This document shows, one piece after another, positions 10,201 to 17,498 of a stretch of DNA of 34,046 nt. The stretch comes from Akkermansia muciniphila. Its GTDB lineage: Bacteria; Verrucomicrobiota; Verrucomicrobiia; Verrucomicrobiales; DEV007. The stretch is from the NCBI GenBank assembly GCA_945883495.1, contig CAMCXS010000063.1:1-34046 (forward strand), written 5' to 3'. Every line of letters begins with the position of its first letter. Positions within the stretch are counted from its first letter, which is position 1. The notes beneath the pieces are model-generated. The model had not been told where the DNA came from. It was given only the letters and a program-made list of their open reading frames with translations, and did no database searches. The position numbers and the translations under genes were made by a program.

Positions 10201-10476
10201 CGCGACGACCAGGATCGCCTGCCTCGGGTGAGTGTGAGTGGTCCCGAATTTGAATTCCGCTACCTTCGGCACCCGGATGCCGCCGACGTCGTGCTTGTTC
10301 CCGAAGCCAGCTTCGACCTGATGACCTGGCGCCCGCTGGTTCCCGGAAGCGAGGGTGTTACGCTCACCATCCAGACGCCTGCCCCCGCGGACGGCATTGA
10401 CCAGATCACGATCCGAACGCCCATGCCCGCGTCCGGCCAGTATTTTCTGCGCCTGACTGCATCCTCGACCTACTAG
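7291..10476 (+). CDS. Secreted beta-helix glycoside hydrolase (GH49/GH28-like) with glycine-rich C-terminal region
   Basis: The 1061-aa product starts with a signal peptide (MPSKHSTLLLVCLAVLLPGRLPAAL). The N-terminal third looks like a beta-sandwich. From about residue 260 it reads as a right-handed beta-helix, with the stretch GFKVHPGRSYYIPGDAILYG and a carboxylate-rich site near DGFGGYSK and RTSDDSTYV. Sandwich plus helix is the layout of GH49 (dextranase, isopullulanase), but GH28-like enzymes are an alternative. An InlB B-type repeat follows at about 605-670. Next is a glycine-rich domain of about 230 residues that opens like the known GTWTVPxGVxSxTVxxWGGGG family, then a calcium loop (DPDEDGLANIQEF) and a terminal beta-sandwich ending YFLRLTASSTY. 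The catalytic part is visibly less GC-rich than the flanking genes, so acquisition by transfer is possible. The substrate is unknown. Confidence 0.8.
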   Translation: MPSKHSTLLLVCLAVLLPGRLPAALVSSTASLSEYASGTDQLVVYTDVPGHGTSVINGYQARAKSDIYEIWVRSPATDNIWVQCFANMTYNRGAEMPTLAGFNTATASHAYQKFTAGWTHSYANIEMSDLSPVEVEVRKIGDTLLDGSSVIVKSAVHPEHKIIPGSKFDENGRVYFKINHPCQIVIDINGQMDDHNAAYSSTTPGGRMPGTNMYVHSVAFYANPILARPVASPAHRVVTVQASESQPTSLLTAPDPATYETLAFGPGVHFIGPGFKVHPGRSYYIPGDAILYGNLTNYGVDDDGYRSNGDRIQIFGYGTICGIQIPHYQNNTGNPEYPEWNALTGDKSGDVGIAIQNAWDTTITGVTSVDPANFNTKFDGQHNRTNDQCLVSWVKLHSWRVNGDGFGGYSKVEDSFFRTSDDSTYVRDWRRRCTFWKDTNANIFRFVNHVSGGVDDCDILYSRWRDPRGVGSVFEFASNDGATPQVIERNLTLRNIRFHDKLSNPRHLFDMATAESFTGQTFENISFYLPKNGTKSRLLGSASAPWYERVVFKNITYKTSEQEAYDTGTLLTADNFTDYFDTNEFVKYTLFDDPRALTANGVSEPVQGFVTKTPAQATHLETTLVTLNATAEPGYRFASWTGLNGDDPSNDSTANPITIRMLENRVLTAVFALADITAPVDIRGPKTGSWTVPLGVYSATVQVWGGGGAGGSAEHTPGSTSVSVRGGGGTGGGFASRSLKVRPGQMIRYTVGAGGVGSTLAAGEVFPSDSNGGDGGASFASVNDQPVVSAIGGLGGKNKSGSTVSTGGSSRTAPATGNLGEVVYYGGNGGGSASTGTGGGGGGGGSQGNGGNAVSQNAGAAGLGEGAAGAAGHNGTNHGNIGGFPGGGGSGAGVRLNSTGASMARIGGRGGDGRMLVTYNTLPRSQFELWHEAAFASAAADPAIAGDLADPDEDGLANIQEFVFGGDPLFRDDQDRLPRVSVSGPEFEFRYLRHPDAADVVLVPEASFDLMTWRPLVPGSEGVTLTIQTPAPADGIDQITIRTPMPASGQYFLRLTASSTY

Positions 10477-10684
10477 GCCAGCTGGAAGCACATTTTCCTT
10501 TCAAGGATAAAAGGACTCTGAAAAGTTCAGGCACAATCAAGCTGATTGCTTGACGGTTCTTTCTGGTTTTTCCCGCCTGGATGTTACCCCATCAGAGTTG
10601 GCGTGATCGCCTCGTGAGGCAGAGCGCGCCTCTCCTCACTGCACGATCCGCCTTTTCCCAGTCCCGATCCGCTACCCAAAGCGC
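10477..10684. other. Intergenic region of 208 bp with a REP-like hairpin
   Basis: This gap separates the glycoside hydrolase gene from the ThuA gene. It is AT-richer than its surroundings at the 5' side and carries short inverted repeats. One is TCCTTT/AAAGGA near 10497-10516; it has no following T-run and is only a weak terminator candidate. The REP-like element at 10534-10564 is listed separately. No convincing promoter for the ThuA gene was identified. Confidence 0.4.
10534..10564. repeat. REP-like hairpin, diverged copy
   Basis: CAATCA-AGC-TGATTG forms a perfect 6-bp hairpin at 10534-10548. It is followed at once by GCTTGACGGTTCTTTCT, which shares the GCTTGAC-x-GTTC core with the units at 646-709 (read on the minus strand) and with the hairpin at 32468-32488. 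It lies in an intergenic gap, as expected for REP elements. Confidence 0.45.
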
Positions 10685-11590
10685 ATGAAAACCCTCATCC
10701 TCTTCACCCTCTGTCTCCTCGCCCAAGTCTTGCAGGCGGCGGACGCGCCGCGCGTGCTGATCGTCGTCGGTCCCAGCAATCACCCGCCCGGTTCGCATGA
10801 GGTCGCCGCGGGCGGACGCCTCATCAAACACTGCGTCGAAACCATGTCCAACCTGCCCGGCGTGGAGGCGGATGTCGTGGAGATTTGGCCGGACCAAGCG
10901 CTGCGCGATGCCGCGAGCACCGTGGTTTTCATCGGCGACTTCTTCCCGCCCAATCGTCTGCCCAACGCCGCGCAAAACCTTGCCGATCTCGATGCCATGA
11001 TGCGGCGCGGTTGCGGCATCGTCTGCGTGCATTACGCCACCGGCGTGCATGGCGATGACGTGACGCCCGAGGGCGACCACCCGTTGCTGCGCTGGATGGG
11101 CGGCTATTTTGCGAACCGCACCTGCAAGCATCACGAATCCTTTGCCAAGATCTTCCCCGCCGCCACCATCACATTCGCCGCGCCGAACCATGCAACCACG
11201 CGCGGATGGAAGGAGTTCACCCTGCACGACGAGCCTTACACGAACAACTACTTCGGGCCCGGCAACGTCATGGCCCCAAACGTCACCGTGCTGGCCACCT
11301 CCATGCTGCCGCCGGAAAACCCCAAGCGTGAGACGGTGGCTTGGTGCATCGAGCGCCCCGACGGCGGACGCGGCTTCGGCATCGTGATGCCGCACTTCTA
11401 CAAAAACTGGCGCCACGACGATCTCCGCCGCTTCATCCTCAACGGCATCGTCTGGACGGCGAAGCTGGAAGTGCCCGATGAAGGCATCCAGAGTGCCGCG
11501 CCCGATCTCGCGAGTTTTCGTCCGGCTTCCGTTGAGTATGTGCCACCACCGCCAAAGGTGAAGCAGGCAGCCCCACCGGCCAAACCATGA
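10685..11590 (+). CDS. Secreted ThuA-like domain protein
   Basis: The 301-aa product has a signal peptide (MKTLILFTLCLLAQVLQAADA). It is followed by a ThuA-like, class I glutamine-amidotransferase-type alpha/beta fold: RVLIVVGPSNHPPGSHE near the N-terminus, GCGIVCVHYATGVHGDD in the middle, and a C-terminal block with FGIVMPHFYKNWRHDDLRRF and FILNGIVWTAKLEVP. The tail is proline-rich. ThuA-like proteins are common beside sugar-catabolism genes in Verrucomicrobiota and Planctomycetes, often without a proven reaction; ThuA itself takes part in disaccharide oxidation. The sulfatase at 11769 lies 178 bp downstream on the same strand, so co-transcription is possible. The family call is firm; the reaction is not known. 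Confidence 0.9.
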   Translation: MKTLILFTLCLLAQVLQAADAPRVLIVVGPSNHPPGSHEVAAGGRLIKHCVETMSNLPGVEADVVEIWPDQALRDAASTVVFIGDFFPPNRLPNAAQNLADLDAMMRRGCGIVCVHYATGVHGDDVTPEGDHPLLRWMGGYFANRTCKHHESFAKIFPAATITFAAPNHATTRGWKEFTLHDEPYTNNYFGPGNVMAPNVTVLATSMLPPENPKRETVAWCIERPDGGRGFGIVMPHFYKNWRHDDLRRFILNGIVWTAKLEVPDEGIQSAAPDLASFRPASVEYVPPPPKVKQAAPPAKP

Positions 11591-11661
11591 GTGCGGGAGT
11601 GGTGCCGCGCAGCTTTCTCGTGCGCATCCACACCGAAGGCCACCAATCTTTGGTCCTCTGA
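11587..11661 (+). other. Very short frame overlapping the ThuA stop, possibly a gene remnant
   Basis: An ATG overlaps the ThuA stop codon (ATGA at 11587-11590) and opens a 24-codon frame ending at 11661. The overlap type is the one used by true operon neighbours elsewhere in this window, but the frame is too short to recognise. It may be chance, or what is left of a deleted gene. Nothing else is evident between here and the sulfatase start at 11769. Confidence 0.2.
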
Positions 11662-11768
11662 ACCCACGTCAGGGAAAGGGTTCGATGAAATCCTGCGGCA
11701 AGACACGATCCCAACCAGCCAATCGCCGGAATCGCTCGCCCCGTGTCCTATTTCTCCCCACCTCTTCC

Positions 11769-13283
11769 ATGACCTCCGCGGCGTTCAGATCCATTTTCTG
11801 CCTCCTCTGCCTTCCCTTGATTCAATCTCACGCCGCCGCGAAGGCGGAGAGGCCCAACATTCTCCTCATCCTTGTCGATGACATGGGCTACGGCGATCCC
11901 CATTGCTTCCATGCGGAGTCCAAGATTGCCACGCCTCACCTTGACCAGCTCGCGGCGGCGGGAATGCGTTTTACGGATGCCCATGCGGGGGCGTCCATTT
12001 GTGTGCCGAGCCGTTACAGCTTGTTGAGCGGCCGGATGCCGTATCGCAACTGGAATACGGCGGAAGCGAAGCGGCCCCGGAAAGGCGATTTGAGCGCGCT
12101 GGAAAAAAAGCACTTTCCCCAGCCGCAACTGCAACACGAGCCAGGCCGGCTCCATCTCGCGACGCTCTTGCAGCAACAGGGCTATGCGACCGCTTGCGTG
12201 GGCAAGTGGCATCAGGGCATGTCGTCCAAAGCCGAGGCGGATGGCACCCTGAAGATGACCCCGGTGGACTTCGGCTTTGATGCCTACTTCGGCTTTGATG
12301 CGCCGGAACAAGGGCCGTACGCGTGGATCGAAAACAAACGCTTCGTCGTTGCTCCGTCGGAGAGCATCGAGGACCATCCCGGCGAAGGCGTAACCAATCC
12401 TCAAACGCAAGGCGCGCATTGGCGCAAAGGTTTGGCGGCGTCGGACTGGAAGTTCGAGGGCTATCTTTCGACCCTCGCCGGCAAGGCGGACGAGTGGATC
12501 GAGAAGCAAGCCGGGAACAGCGAGCCCTTCTTCCTCTACTACGCCATCCCCGCGCCCCATGCGCCCTGGGCGACCGCCAGCGAGTTCAAAGGCAAGAGCG
12601 CCGTGGGGCAGTATGGCGATTTTGTGATGGAGGTGGACGCAAGGATCGGCCAGGTGCTGGCGACGTTGCACAAGCTGAAGCTCAATGACAACACGCTCGT
12701 GATTTTCTCCAGCGACAACGGCCCGGTCTGGTATGCAAAGGACATCGAGACGTTCGGCCACAGCGCCGCTGGTCCGTGGAACGGCATGAAAGGTGCACTC
12801 ACCGAGGCGGGACACCACATGCCCTTCATCGCGAGTTGGCCCGGCAAGATCAAGGCGGGCAGTTCCTGCGGGGAGCTCATTTGTTTTGCCGACTTGCTTG
12901 CCACTGTGGCTTCGCTGATCGGCGCAAAACTTCCCAACGATGCCGGGGAGGACAGTTTGGATGTGTCCCCGCTGTTCCGCGGCGAAAAACCATCGAGGCC
13001 CATCCGCAACGGCATGGTCCATGTGAACTACGGCTCCTACACAATGGCCATCCGGGAGGGCGATTGGAAACTCATCCTGCCGGCGGGCATCTACGCGGTG
13101 CAAGATGGAACCATCACACCGGACCACCTCGTCGATCCCGAAGGGAACCAGAAATTCCTGCTCCACAACCTCCGCACCGATCCCGGCGAGGTGAAAAATC
13201 TCTTTGCGCAAGAGCCGGACAAAGCGAGGAAACTCTTCGCTTCGCTGAAGGCTGATCTCGCTCGAGGAAGAAGCCGGCCGTAA
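11769..13283 (+). CDS. Secreted sulfatase, S1 (formylglycine-dependent) family
   Basis: The start at 11769 yields a signal peptide (MTSAAFRSIFCLLCLPLIQSHAAA) and a 504-aa product; the frame is open further upstream, but that part lacks a signal. The N-terminal metal site RPNILLILVDDMGYGDPH is followed by the C-x-P-S-R sulfatase signature at residues 78-82 (CVPSR in CVPSRYSLLSGR). Cys78 is the residue expected to become formylglycine. Further family features are GKWHQG, HAPWATASEF and FSSDNGPVWYA (the second metal site). The arrangement suits arylsulfatase A-type enzymes that remove sulfate from glycans. The maturase needed for Cys-to-formylglycine conversion is not in this window. The substrate cannot be read from sequence. 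Confidence 0.93.
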   Translation: MTSAAFRSIFCLLCLPLIQSHAAAKAERPNILLILVDDMGYGDPHCFHAESKIATPHLDQLAAAGMRFTDAHAGASICVPSRYSLLSGRMPYRNWNTAEAKRPRKGDLSALEKKHFPQPQLQHEPGRLHLATLLQQQGYATACVGKWHQGMSSKAEADGTLKMTPVDFGFDAYFGFDAPEQGPYAWIENKRFVVAPSESIEDHPGEGVTNPQTQGAHWRKGLAASDWKFEGYLSTLAGKADEWIEKQAGNSEPFFLYYAIPAPHAPWATASEFKGKSAVGQYGDFVMEVDARIGQVLATLHKLKLNDNTLVIFSSDNGPVWYAKDIETFGHSAAGPWNGMKGALTEAGHHMPFIASWPGKIKAGSSCGELICFADLLATVASLIGAKLPNDAGEDSLDVSPLFRGEKPSRPIRNGMVHVNYGSYTMAIREGDWKLILPAGIYAVQDGTITPDHLVDPEGNQKFLLHNLRTDPGEVKNLFAQEPDKARKLFASLKADLARGRSRP

Positions 13284-13639
13284 AGCGGTCAAGCTTGGCC
13301 ATTGCTCCGCCCTCCAACCGCTGCTGCGAGGGCGATGGACAGTGAAATCCTGCATGGTTGTCAGAATGCGGGTTCCACCCCGCCTGAAACCTCGTGCCAT
13401 CTTGCCGGGGAGGGAGGCCCGTCCGCCCCCGGTTCGCCGAATCCATTCAGTTTCTTGCGGTTGCAGCCGTAACCGCGGCAGCGGATCGACGTCGTCAAGA
13501 GCAGCGAACTGCTGGGCGACGCCGGGCATTTTGCATTACCAAATTATTAACATTCATCGGAACGGTCGTGACTTTACGAAGGCTTAACAATTCTCCCCAT
13601 GACATCCCTAGGTTGCGCGCTACGATCGACGCCACCCTG
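13284..13639. other. Intergenic region of 356 bp with AT-rich tract and possible gene remnant
   Basis: A near-palindrome GGTCAAGCTTGGCC follows the sulfatase stop at about 13287; without a T-run it is not a clear terminator. At 13473-13550 a 25-codon stretch ending in TAA reads RIDVVKSSELLGDAGHF, which looks like the C-terminus of a lost gene but is not recognised. GTAACC at 13469 followed by CGTC after 15 nt weakly resembles the paired sites at 31568-31683. The tract 13530-13590 is AT-rich and is the likeliest promoter area for the following gene. A 13-codon upstream frame (13599-13640) ends in a TGATG overlap with the kelch gene start. Confidence 0.35.
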
Positions 13640-15650
13640 ATGACCCTCGCCGCGCGCTTTCACCTTCTGTTTGTGTGGCTGCTGCTAGCCCCGGCCTTGC
13701 ACGCCGAAGTTCCGGGTTTGTTGAACTATCAAGGCCGGGTTCTCGTCGCTGACGCCCCTTTCACGGGGACCGGTCTGTTCAAGTTTGCCCTGGTCGATTC
13801 AACGGGGGCAACGACGTATTGGAGCAACGATGGGAGCGGCAGCGGAGGCAGCGAGCCTTTGGCCGCCGTTTCTCTGGCGGTGACCAAAGGGGTTTACTCC
13901 GTCCTCCTGGGGGACACGAACCTGGCGAATATGACGGCGGTGCCCGCGAGCGTCTTTGCTCACAGCGATGTGCGGCTTCGTGTCTGGTTCAATGACGGGA
14001 GCAACGGCTCGCAGTTGCTTCTTCCCGATCAACGGATCGCGGCCGTCGGCTATGCGCTGATGGCGAAGTCGGTGGAAGATGGCGCGATTACGCAGGACAA
14101 GTTGGCCGCAGGCGCGGTGGGGAGCTCTCACCTGGCCACCGGCGCCGTTGGGGCATCGCAACTGGCCTCCGGAGCGGCAGCCGCCAATCTCGCATCCGGC
14201 GGGCAAAGTGCGGTGGGCAGCGGCGGCTTGATCCTCTCCCCGGCTAAAGTGCGGCTCTGACGGCGGCCGGCTTTGTCAAGATCGGCACCACCAACGTCGC
14301 CGAGGGCTGGGAACTGCGCTCTAATGGCTCTCCGGCGAGCCGGGGAGGGCACACCGTCGTCTGGACCGGCTCGGAAATGATTGCCTGGGGCGGCTACCAT
14401 ACGAACTATGGCTACTTTGCGGACGGCGCGCGCTACGACCCGGCGACGAATCGGTGGACCCCTCTGAACTCCTCGGGGGCGCCCACGGCCCGCTCGAATC
14501 ACACGGCGATTTGGGACGGCACGGAAATGATTGTCTTTGGGGGATACGACGGGAGCAATTACCTCGGCGACGGCGGACGCTACGATCCCGCAACCGACAG
14601 CTGGACGGCCTTGGCCACGACGAATGCTCCCGCTCCGCGGTCCAACCACTCGGCGGTCTGGACGGGCACGGAAATGATCGTTTGATCGTTTGGGGCGGAA
14701 CCAATGGCACCGCTCTGAGCGACGGGGCGAGCTACCGGCCTTCCACGAATACATGGACCCTGTTGCCCACGAGCGGCGCGCCTTCCGCCAGATATTCGCA
14801 CAGCGCTGTGTGGAGCGGCACCGAGATGATCGTCTATGGCGGTTTCAACGGAACCTCCTATCTGGCCGACGGAGCCCGTTACCATCCGGCACTCAATACC
14901 TGGACGGCTTTGCCGGCCAGCGGCGCTCCGTCTGCCCGCTACCTGCACACGGCGGTCTGGAGCGGCACGGAAATGATCATTTGGGGCGGCTACAGCGGGA
15001 CGGCTTATCTCAACACCGGCGCCCGGTATAGTCCCGCAGCAAATACTTGGACAGCGGTCAGCACCACGAGCGCTCCGGCGGTCCGCTCCGACCACACCGC
15101 GGTCTGGACCGGAACCCAGATGATTGTCTTCGGCGGCTACAATGGCACGTCCGTGGTGAACACCGGGGGGCGTTACAATCCATCGACGAATAGTTGGAGC
15201 GCGATTTCCACCACGAACGTCCCGGCGGCACGATCCAATCACACGGCGACGTGGACCGGCGCGGAGATGGTGGTGTGGGGCGGTTTTGGCGGAACCACCA
15301 ATTTGAGCGACGGCGCGCACTACAATCCCGCGGCGGATACCTGGACCGCCACCGTGACCGCCGGTGCTCCGGTGGCGCGAAGCTACCAAACGGCGGTCTG
15401 GACTGGCAACGAGGTGCTCGTCTGGGGAGGCTACAACGCGGCTTACTTAGGACTGGGAGGCCGCTACAACACCCTCACCGGGCTCTGGACCACGACCTCG
15501 GCCACCGGTTCGCCTCCAGTCCGCGCCGCGCACAGCGCTATTTGGACGGGAACGGAGATGATCGTGTTTGGCGGATACAATGGAGGCTATCTCAACGACA
15601 CGATTGTCTATAGCATTGGCAAGAATCTTTACCTCTATCTGAAGCCGTGA
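13640..15650 (+). pseudogene. Secreted kelch-repeat propeller protein, broken by two frameshifts
   Basis: Three frames together form one protein. The start at 13640 gives a signal peptide (MTLAARFHLLFVWLLLAPALHA) and an N-terminal domain common in Verrucomicrobiota (NYQGRVLV, GDTNLANM, PDQRIAAVGYALMAKSVEDGAI). The first frame stops at 14258-14260. The second frame takes over from about 14250 (SAALTAAGFVKIGTTN), as if one base were missing near 14245. It stops at 14683 inside an exact 8-bp tandem duplication (14676-14683 and 14684-14691), after which the third frame continues to 15650. Nine kelch-type repeats of about 49 residues follow from 14320, each with a core like SAVWTGTEMIVWGGYNGT and YNPATNTWT. 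The repeats and the GTGA overlap with the next gene look well preserved, so decay is recent, or the shifts are sequencing errors. Confidence 0.85.
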
Positions 15651-16552
15651 CCGTGCGGGACTCCATCGTTTGTCTCGGGCTGATTCTCTTGCCGCCGGTG
15701 CTGGCCGGGCCGCGATCGAGCAGCAGCTATTCGGTATCGGCTGAGAGCATCGATGCCGGAGGTGCCGATGGAACGAGCGCGGCTTACAACTCCGCGGGGA
15801 CCTTGGGTGGAATCACGGGTGTTTCCGCCGTGGCCGCGCCCGCGCAAACCATCCGCCACGGCTTCATGGCACAGCGCTTTGAGCCCGCCATGCTGACCCT
15901 CTCCGCCGCCGTAGTCGCGGTCCCCGAAACGGAAGGGCTTCAGCTTTCCGCCACCTACCGGGGCGAGGACGAAGGGATCGATGCATCGGTATCGCCCGGC
16001 ATGGTCGCCTGGATCATCGTCTCCGGGCCGCTGAGTTCGATCAGCGCAACCGGGCTGGTCAGCACAAGCGCAATTCCGTCCGAGGGACAAGCCGTGGTAT
16101 CCGGCGGCTATTTGGATGCGGCGGGGCGGTTCCTCTTCACGGTCCTCAACACTCAACCGGATAACTTTGGCCTCTACGCGGGCGATGGATTGGCGGATGA
16201 TTGGCAAGAGACCCATTTCGGCTTGGAGAATCCTTCTGCCGCCCCGGGTTTCGATGCGGACGGGGATGGTCAGGACAATGAATTTGAGTTCCATGCCGGC
16301 TTGATCCCCACGGATGCCGCATCGGTGTTTACCATCCAGATGCAAATGGTCCCTGGGGAGCCAGCGCAAAGGAAGATCGTCTTCTGGCCACGCTGGAAGG
16401 AACGCACCTACGTCGTCCAGACGAGCCTGGATCTCGCGGTTTGGGATCCGCTGACGGAGATTTCCACCGTGGACGACGGGACAATGCGCTCCGTTACGGA
16501 TCTGTTTGGAACCGGACGCAAGTTCTATCGGATCTTGATCGGCCTTCCCTAA
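15647..16552 (+). CDS. Secreted protein with the calcium-loop and beta-sandwich C-terminal module
   Basis: A GTG start at 15647 overlaps the kelch gene stop (GTGA), which indicates translational coupling. The 301-aa product has a signal peptide (MTVRDSIVCLGLILLPPVLAG), then a short segment opening SSSSYSVSAESIDAGG that I know as a common N-terminal element of secreted Verrucomicrobiota proteins. Next come an Ig-like stretch, a hinge (LADDWQETHFGLE), a calcium-type loop (FDADGDGQDNEFEFHAG) and a terminal beta-sandwich ending KFYRILIGLP. The last 100 residues match in layout the C-termini of the proteins at 780-7232 and 7291-10476. The function is unknown; a role in surface attachment or export is inferred only from the shared module. 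Confidence 0.8.
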   Translation: MTVRDSIVCLGLILLPPVLAGPRSSSSYSVSAESIDAGGADGTSAAYNSAGTLGGITGVSAVAAPAQTIRHGFMAQRFEPAMLTLSAAVVAVPETEGLQLSATYRGEDEGIDASVSPGMVAWIIVSGPLSSISATGLVSTSAIPSEGQAVVSGGYLDAAGRFLFTVLNTQPDNFGLYAGDGLADDWQETHFGLENPSAAPGFDADGDGQDNEFEFHAGLIPTDAASVFTIQMQMVPGEPAQRKIVFWPRWKERTYVVQTSLDLAVWDPLTEISTVDDGTMRSVTDLFGTGRKFYRILIGLP

Positions 16553-16580
16553 GCCCCTCTCGCTAACTCTTCAAATTGCC

Positions 16581-17231
16581 ATGCACAGACTGCTCGCTCT
16601 TCTGCTTCCGATCCTGGTGCTTGCCACGAGCGCCCCTCGCGCCGAAACCGCGGACACCCGCGCGCCGCTCGCGCTTGGCCAACTCTGGGGTGCTTCCGTG
16701 AAGGCTGAAGAGAATAAGGATTATCAGGCTGCGATTGCGGCCATGAAGTCCTTCCACGAGAAGGGAGGAGATGCCTTTCTCGCCACTCTCCGGGCAGGTT
16801 GGCTCCACTACCAGGCGGGGCAGTATGCGGATGCCTACAAGACCTACGAGAAGGCCGCCCGTCTGAGCCCCACCTCACTCAATGCCCGGCTGGGCGCGCT
16901 CAACGCGGCGCAGGCGTTGCTGGACATCCGCGGCACCGTCACGGCGGCGGAGAACGTCCTCAAGGTGGAGCCGACGAACTACCGGGCCTTGATGGCCGTC
17001 GCGGGCGTCTACTATGCCCAGAAGGACTACCGCCAAGCCGCGGCGGGCTATGGACGGGTTCTCATTACTTACCCGGATGATCTCGATGCGCGCAGCGGTG
17101 CGGCTTGGTCCGCCTTCAATATGGGTGACAAGCGCGCTGCGGAAAGCTCCTTTCGTCTCCTTCTCAGCATGTCTCCGGATTACCCCCAAGCCCGGGAAGG
17201 ATACGATTTAGCGATTGGCGCAAAGAAATAA
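16581..17231 (+). CDS. Secreted TPR-repeat protein
   Basis: The 216-aa product has a signal peptide (MHRLLALLLPILVLATSAPRAETA), so it should act in the periplasm. At least four tetratricopeptide-type helical pairs follow, including AGWLHYQAGQYADAYKTYEK, VAGVYYAQKDYRQAAAGYG and AWSAFNMGDKRAAESSFRLL. TPR arrays are protein-protein scaffolds. It lies 28 bp after the secreted protein and 21 bp before the PqqD-like gene, so it probably belongs to the same transcript and may organise periplasmic parts of the system encoded downstream. No enzymatic domain is seen. Confidence 0.88.
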   Translation: MHRLLALLLPILVLATSAPRAETADTRAPLALGQLWGASVKAEENKDYQAAIAAMKSFHEKGGDAFLATLRAGWLHYQAGQYADAYKTYEKAARLSPTSLNARLGALNAAQALLDIRGTVTAAENVLKVEPTNYRALMAVAGVYYAQKDYRQAAAGYGRVLITYPDDLDARSGAAWSAFNMGDKRAAESSFRLLLSMSPDYPQAREGYDLAIGAKK

Positions 17232-17252
17232 TCCAGCATCCACTCCATCACC

Positions 17253-17498
17253 ATGGCTTCAACCCTTTCCGATCTGATGCTCAACGACCGCGGGTTCGCC
17301 TTCGACCCAGCCAGCGGGGAAACCTTTCAACTCAGCACGACAGGATTGCGACTTGTTCGCCTGCTGCAACAGGGAATGAAACCAGAAGAGGCTGTCGGCT
17401 ATCTTGTCGGGGAATTTGAGGTCGATGAGAACACCGCGTGGCGGGATGCGACCGAATTTTTGCGCGCGTTGGAACAACTTGGATGGATTTCCGCATGA
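17253..17498 (+). CDS. PqqD-like peptide-binding protein (RiPP recognition element fold)
   Basis: This is a small 81-aa cytoplasmic protein without signal or membrane segment. The pattern LNDRGFAFDPASGETFQLS, then TGLRLVRLLQQG, and the C-terminal helix region DATEFLRALEQLGWI fits PqqD-family proteins: an N-terminal beta-hairpin followed by three helices. Family members bind leader peptides and pass them to a modifying enzyme (PqqD with PqqE in PQQ synthesis), and are also found in operons with ATP-grasp or HPr-kinase-like enzymes. Here the next gene is an ATP-grasp ligase, with a 4-bp ATGA overlap at 17495-17498. No radical SAM protein or obvious precursor peptide is nearby, so its partner is inferred to be the ligase. 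Confidence 0.8.
   Translation: MASTLSDLMLNDRGFAFDPASGETFQLSTTGLRLVRLLQQGMKPEEAVGYLVGEFEVDENTAWRDATEFLRALEQLGWISA

Noticed and set aside
11748-13529. A 593-codon minus-strand frame over the first sulfatase
   Set aside because: The plus strand carries the full sulfatase with signature motifs; the antisense frame shows no known motif.
14241-14691. Programmed ribosomal frameshifting in the kelch gene
   Set aside because: Neither site has a standard slippery heptamer, and the second break is an exact 8-bp duplication, which is better explained by mutation or sequencing error.
17253-17498. Reading the PqqD-like gene as part of PQQ cofactor biosynthesis
   Set aside because: No pqqA, pqqB, pqqC or pqqE is nearby and the neighbours are an ATP-grasp ligase and a decarboxylase.
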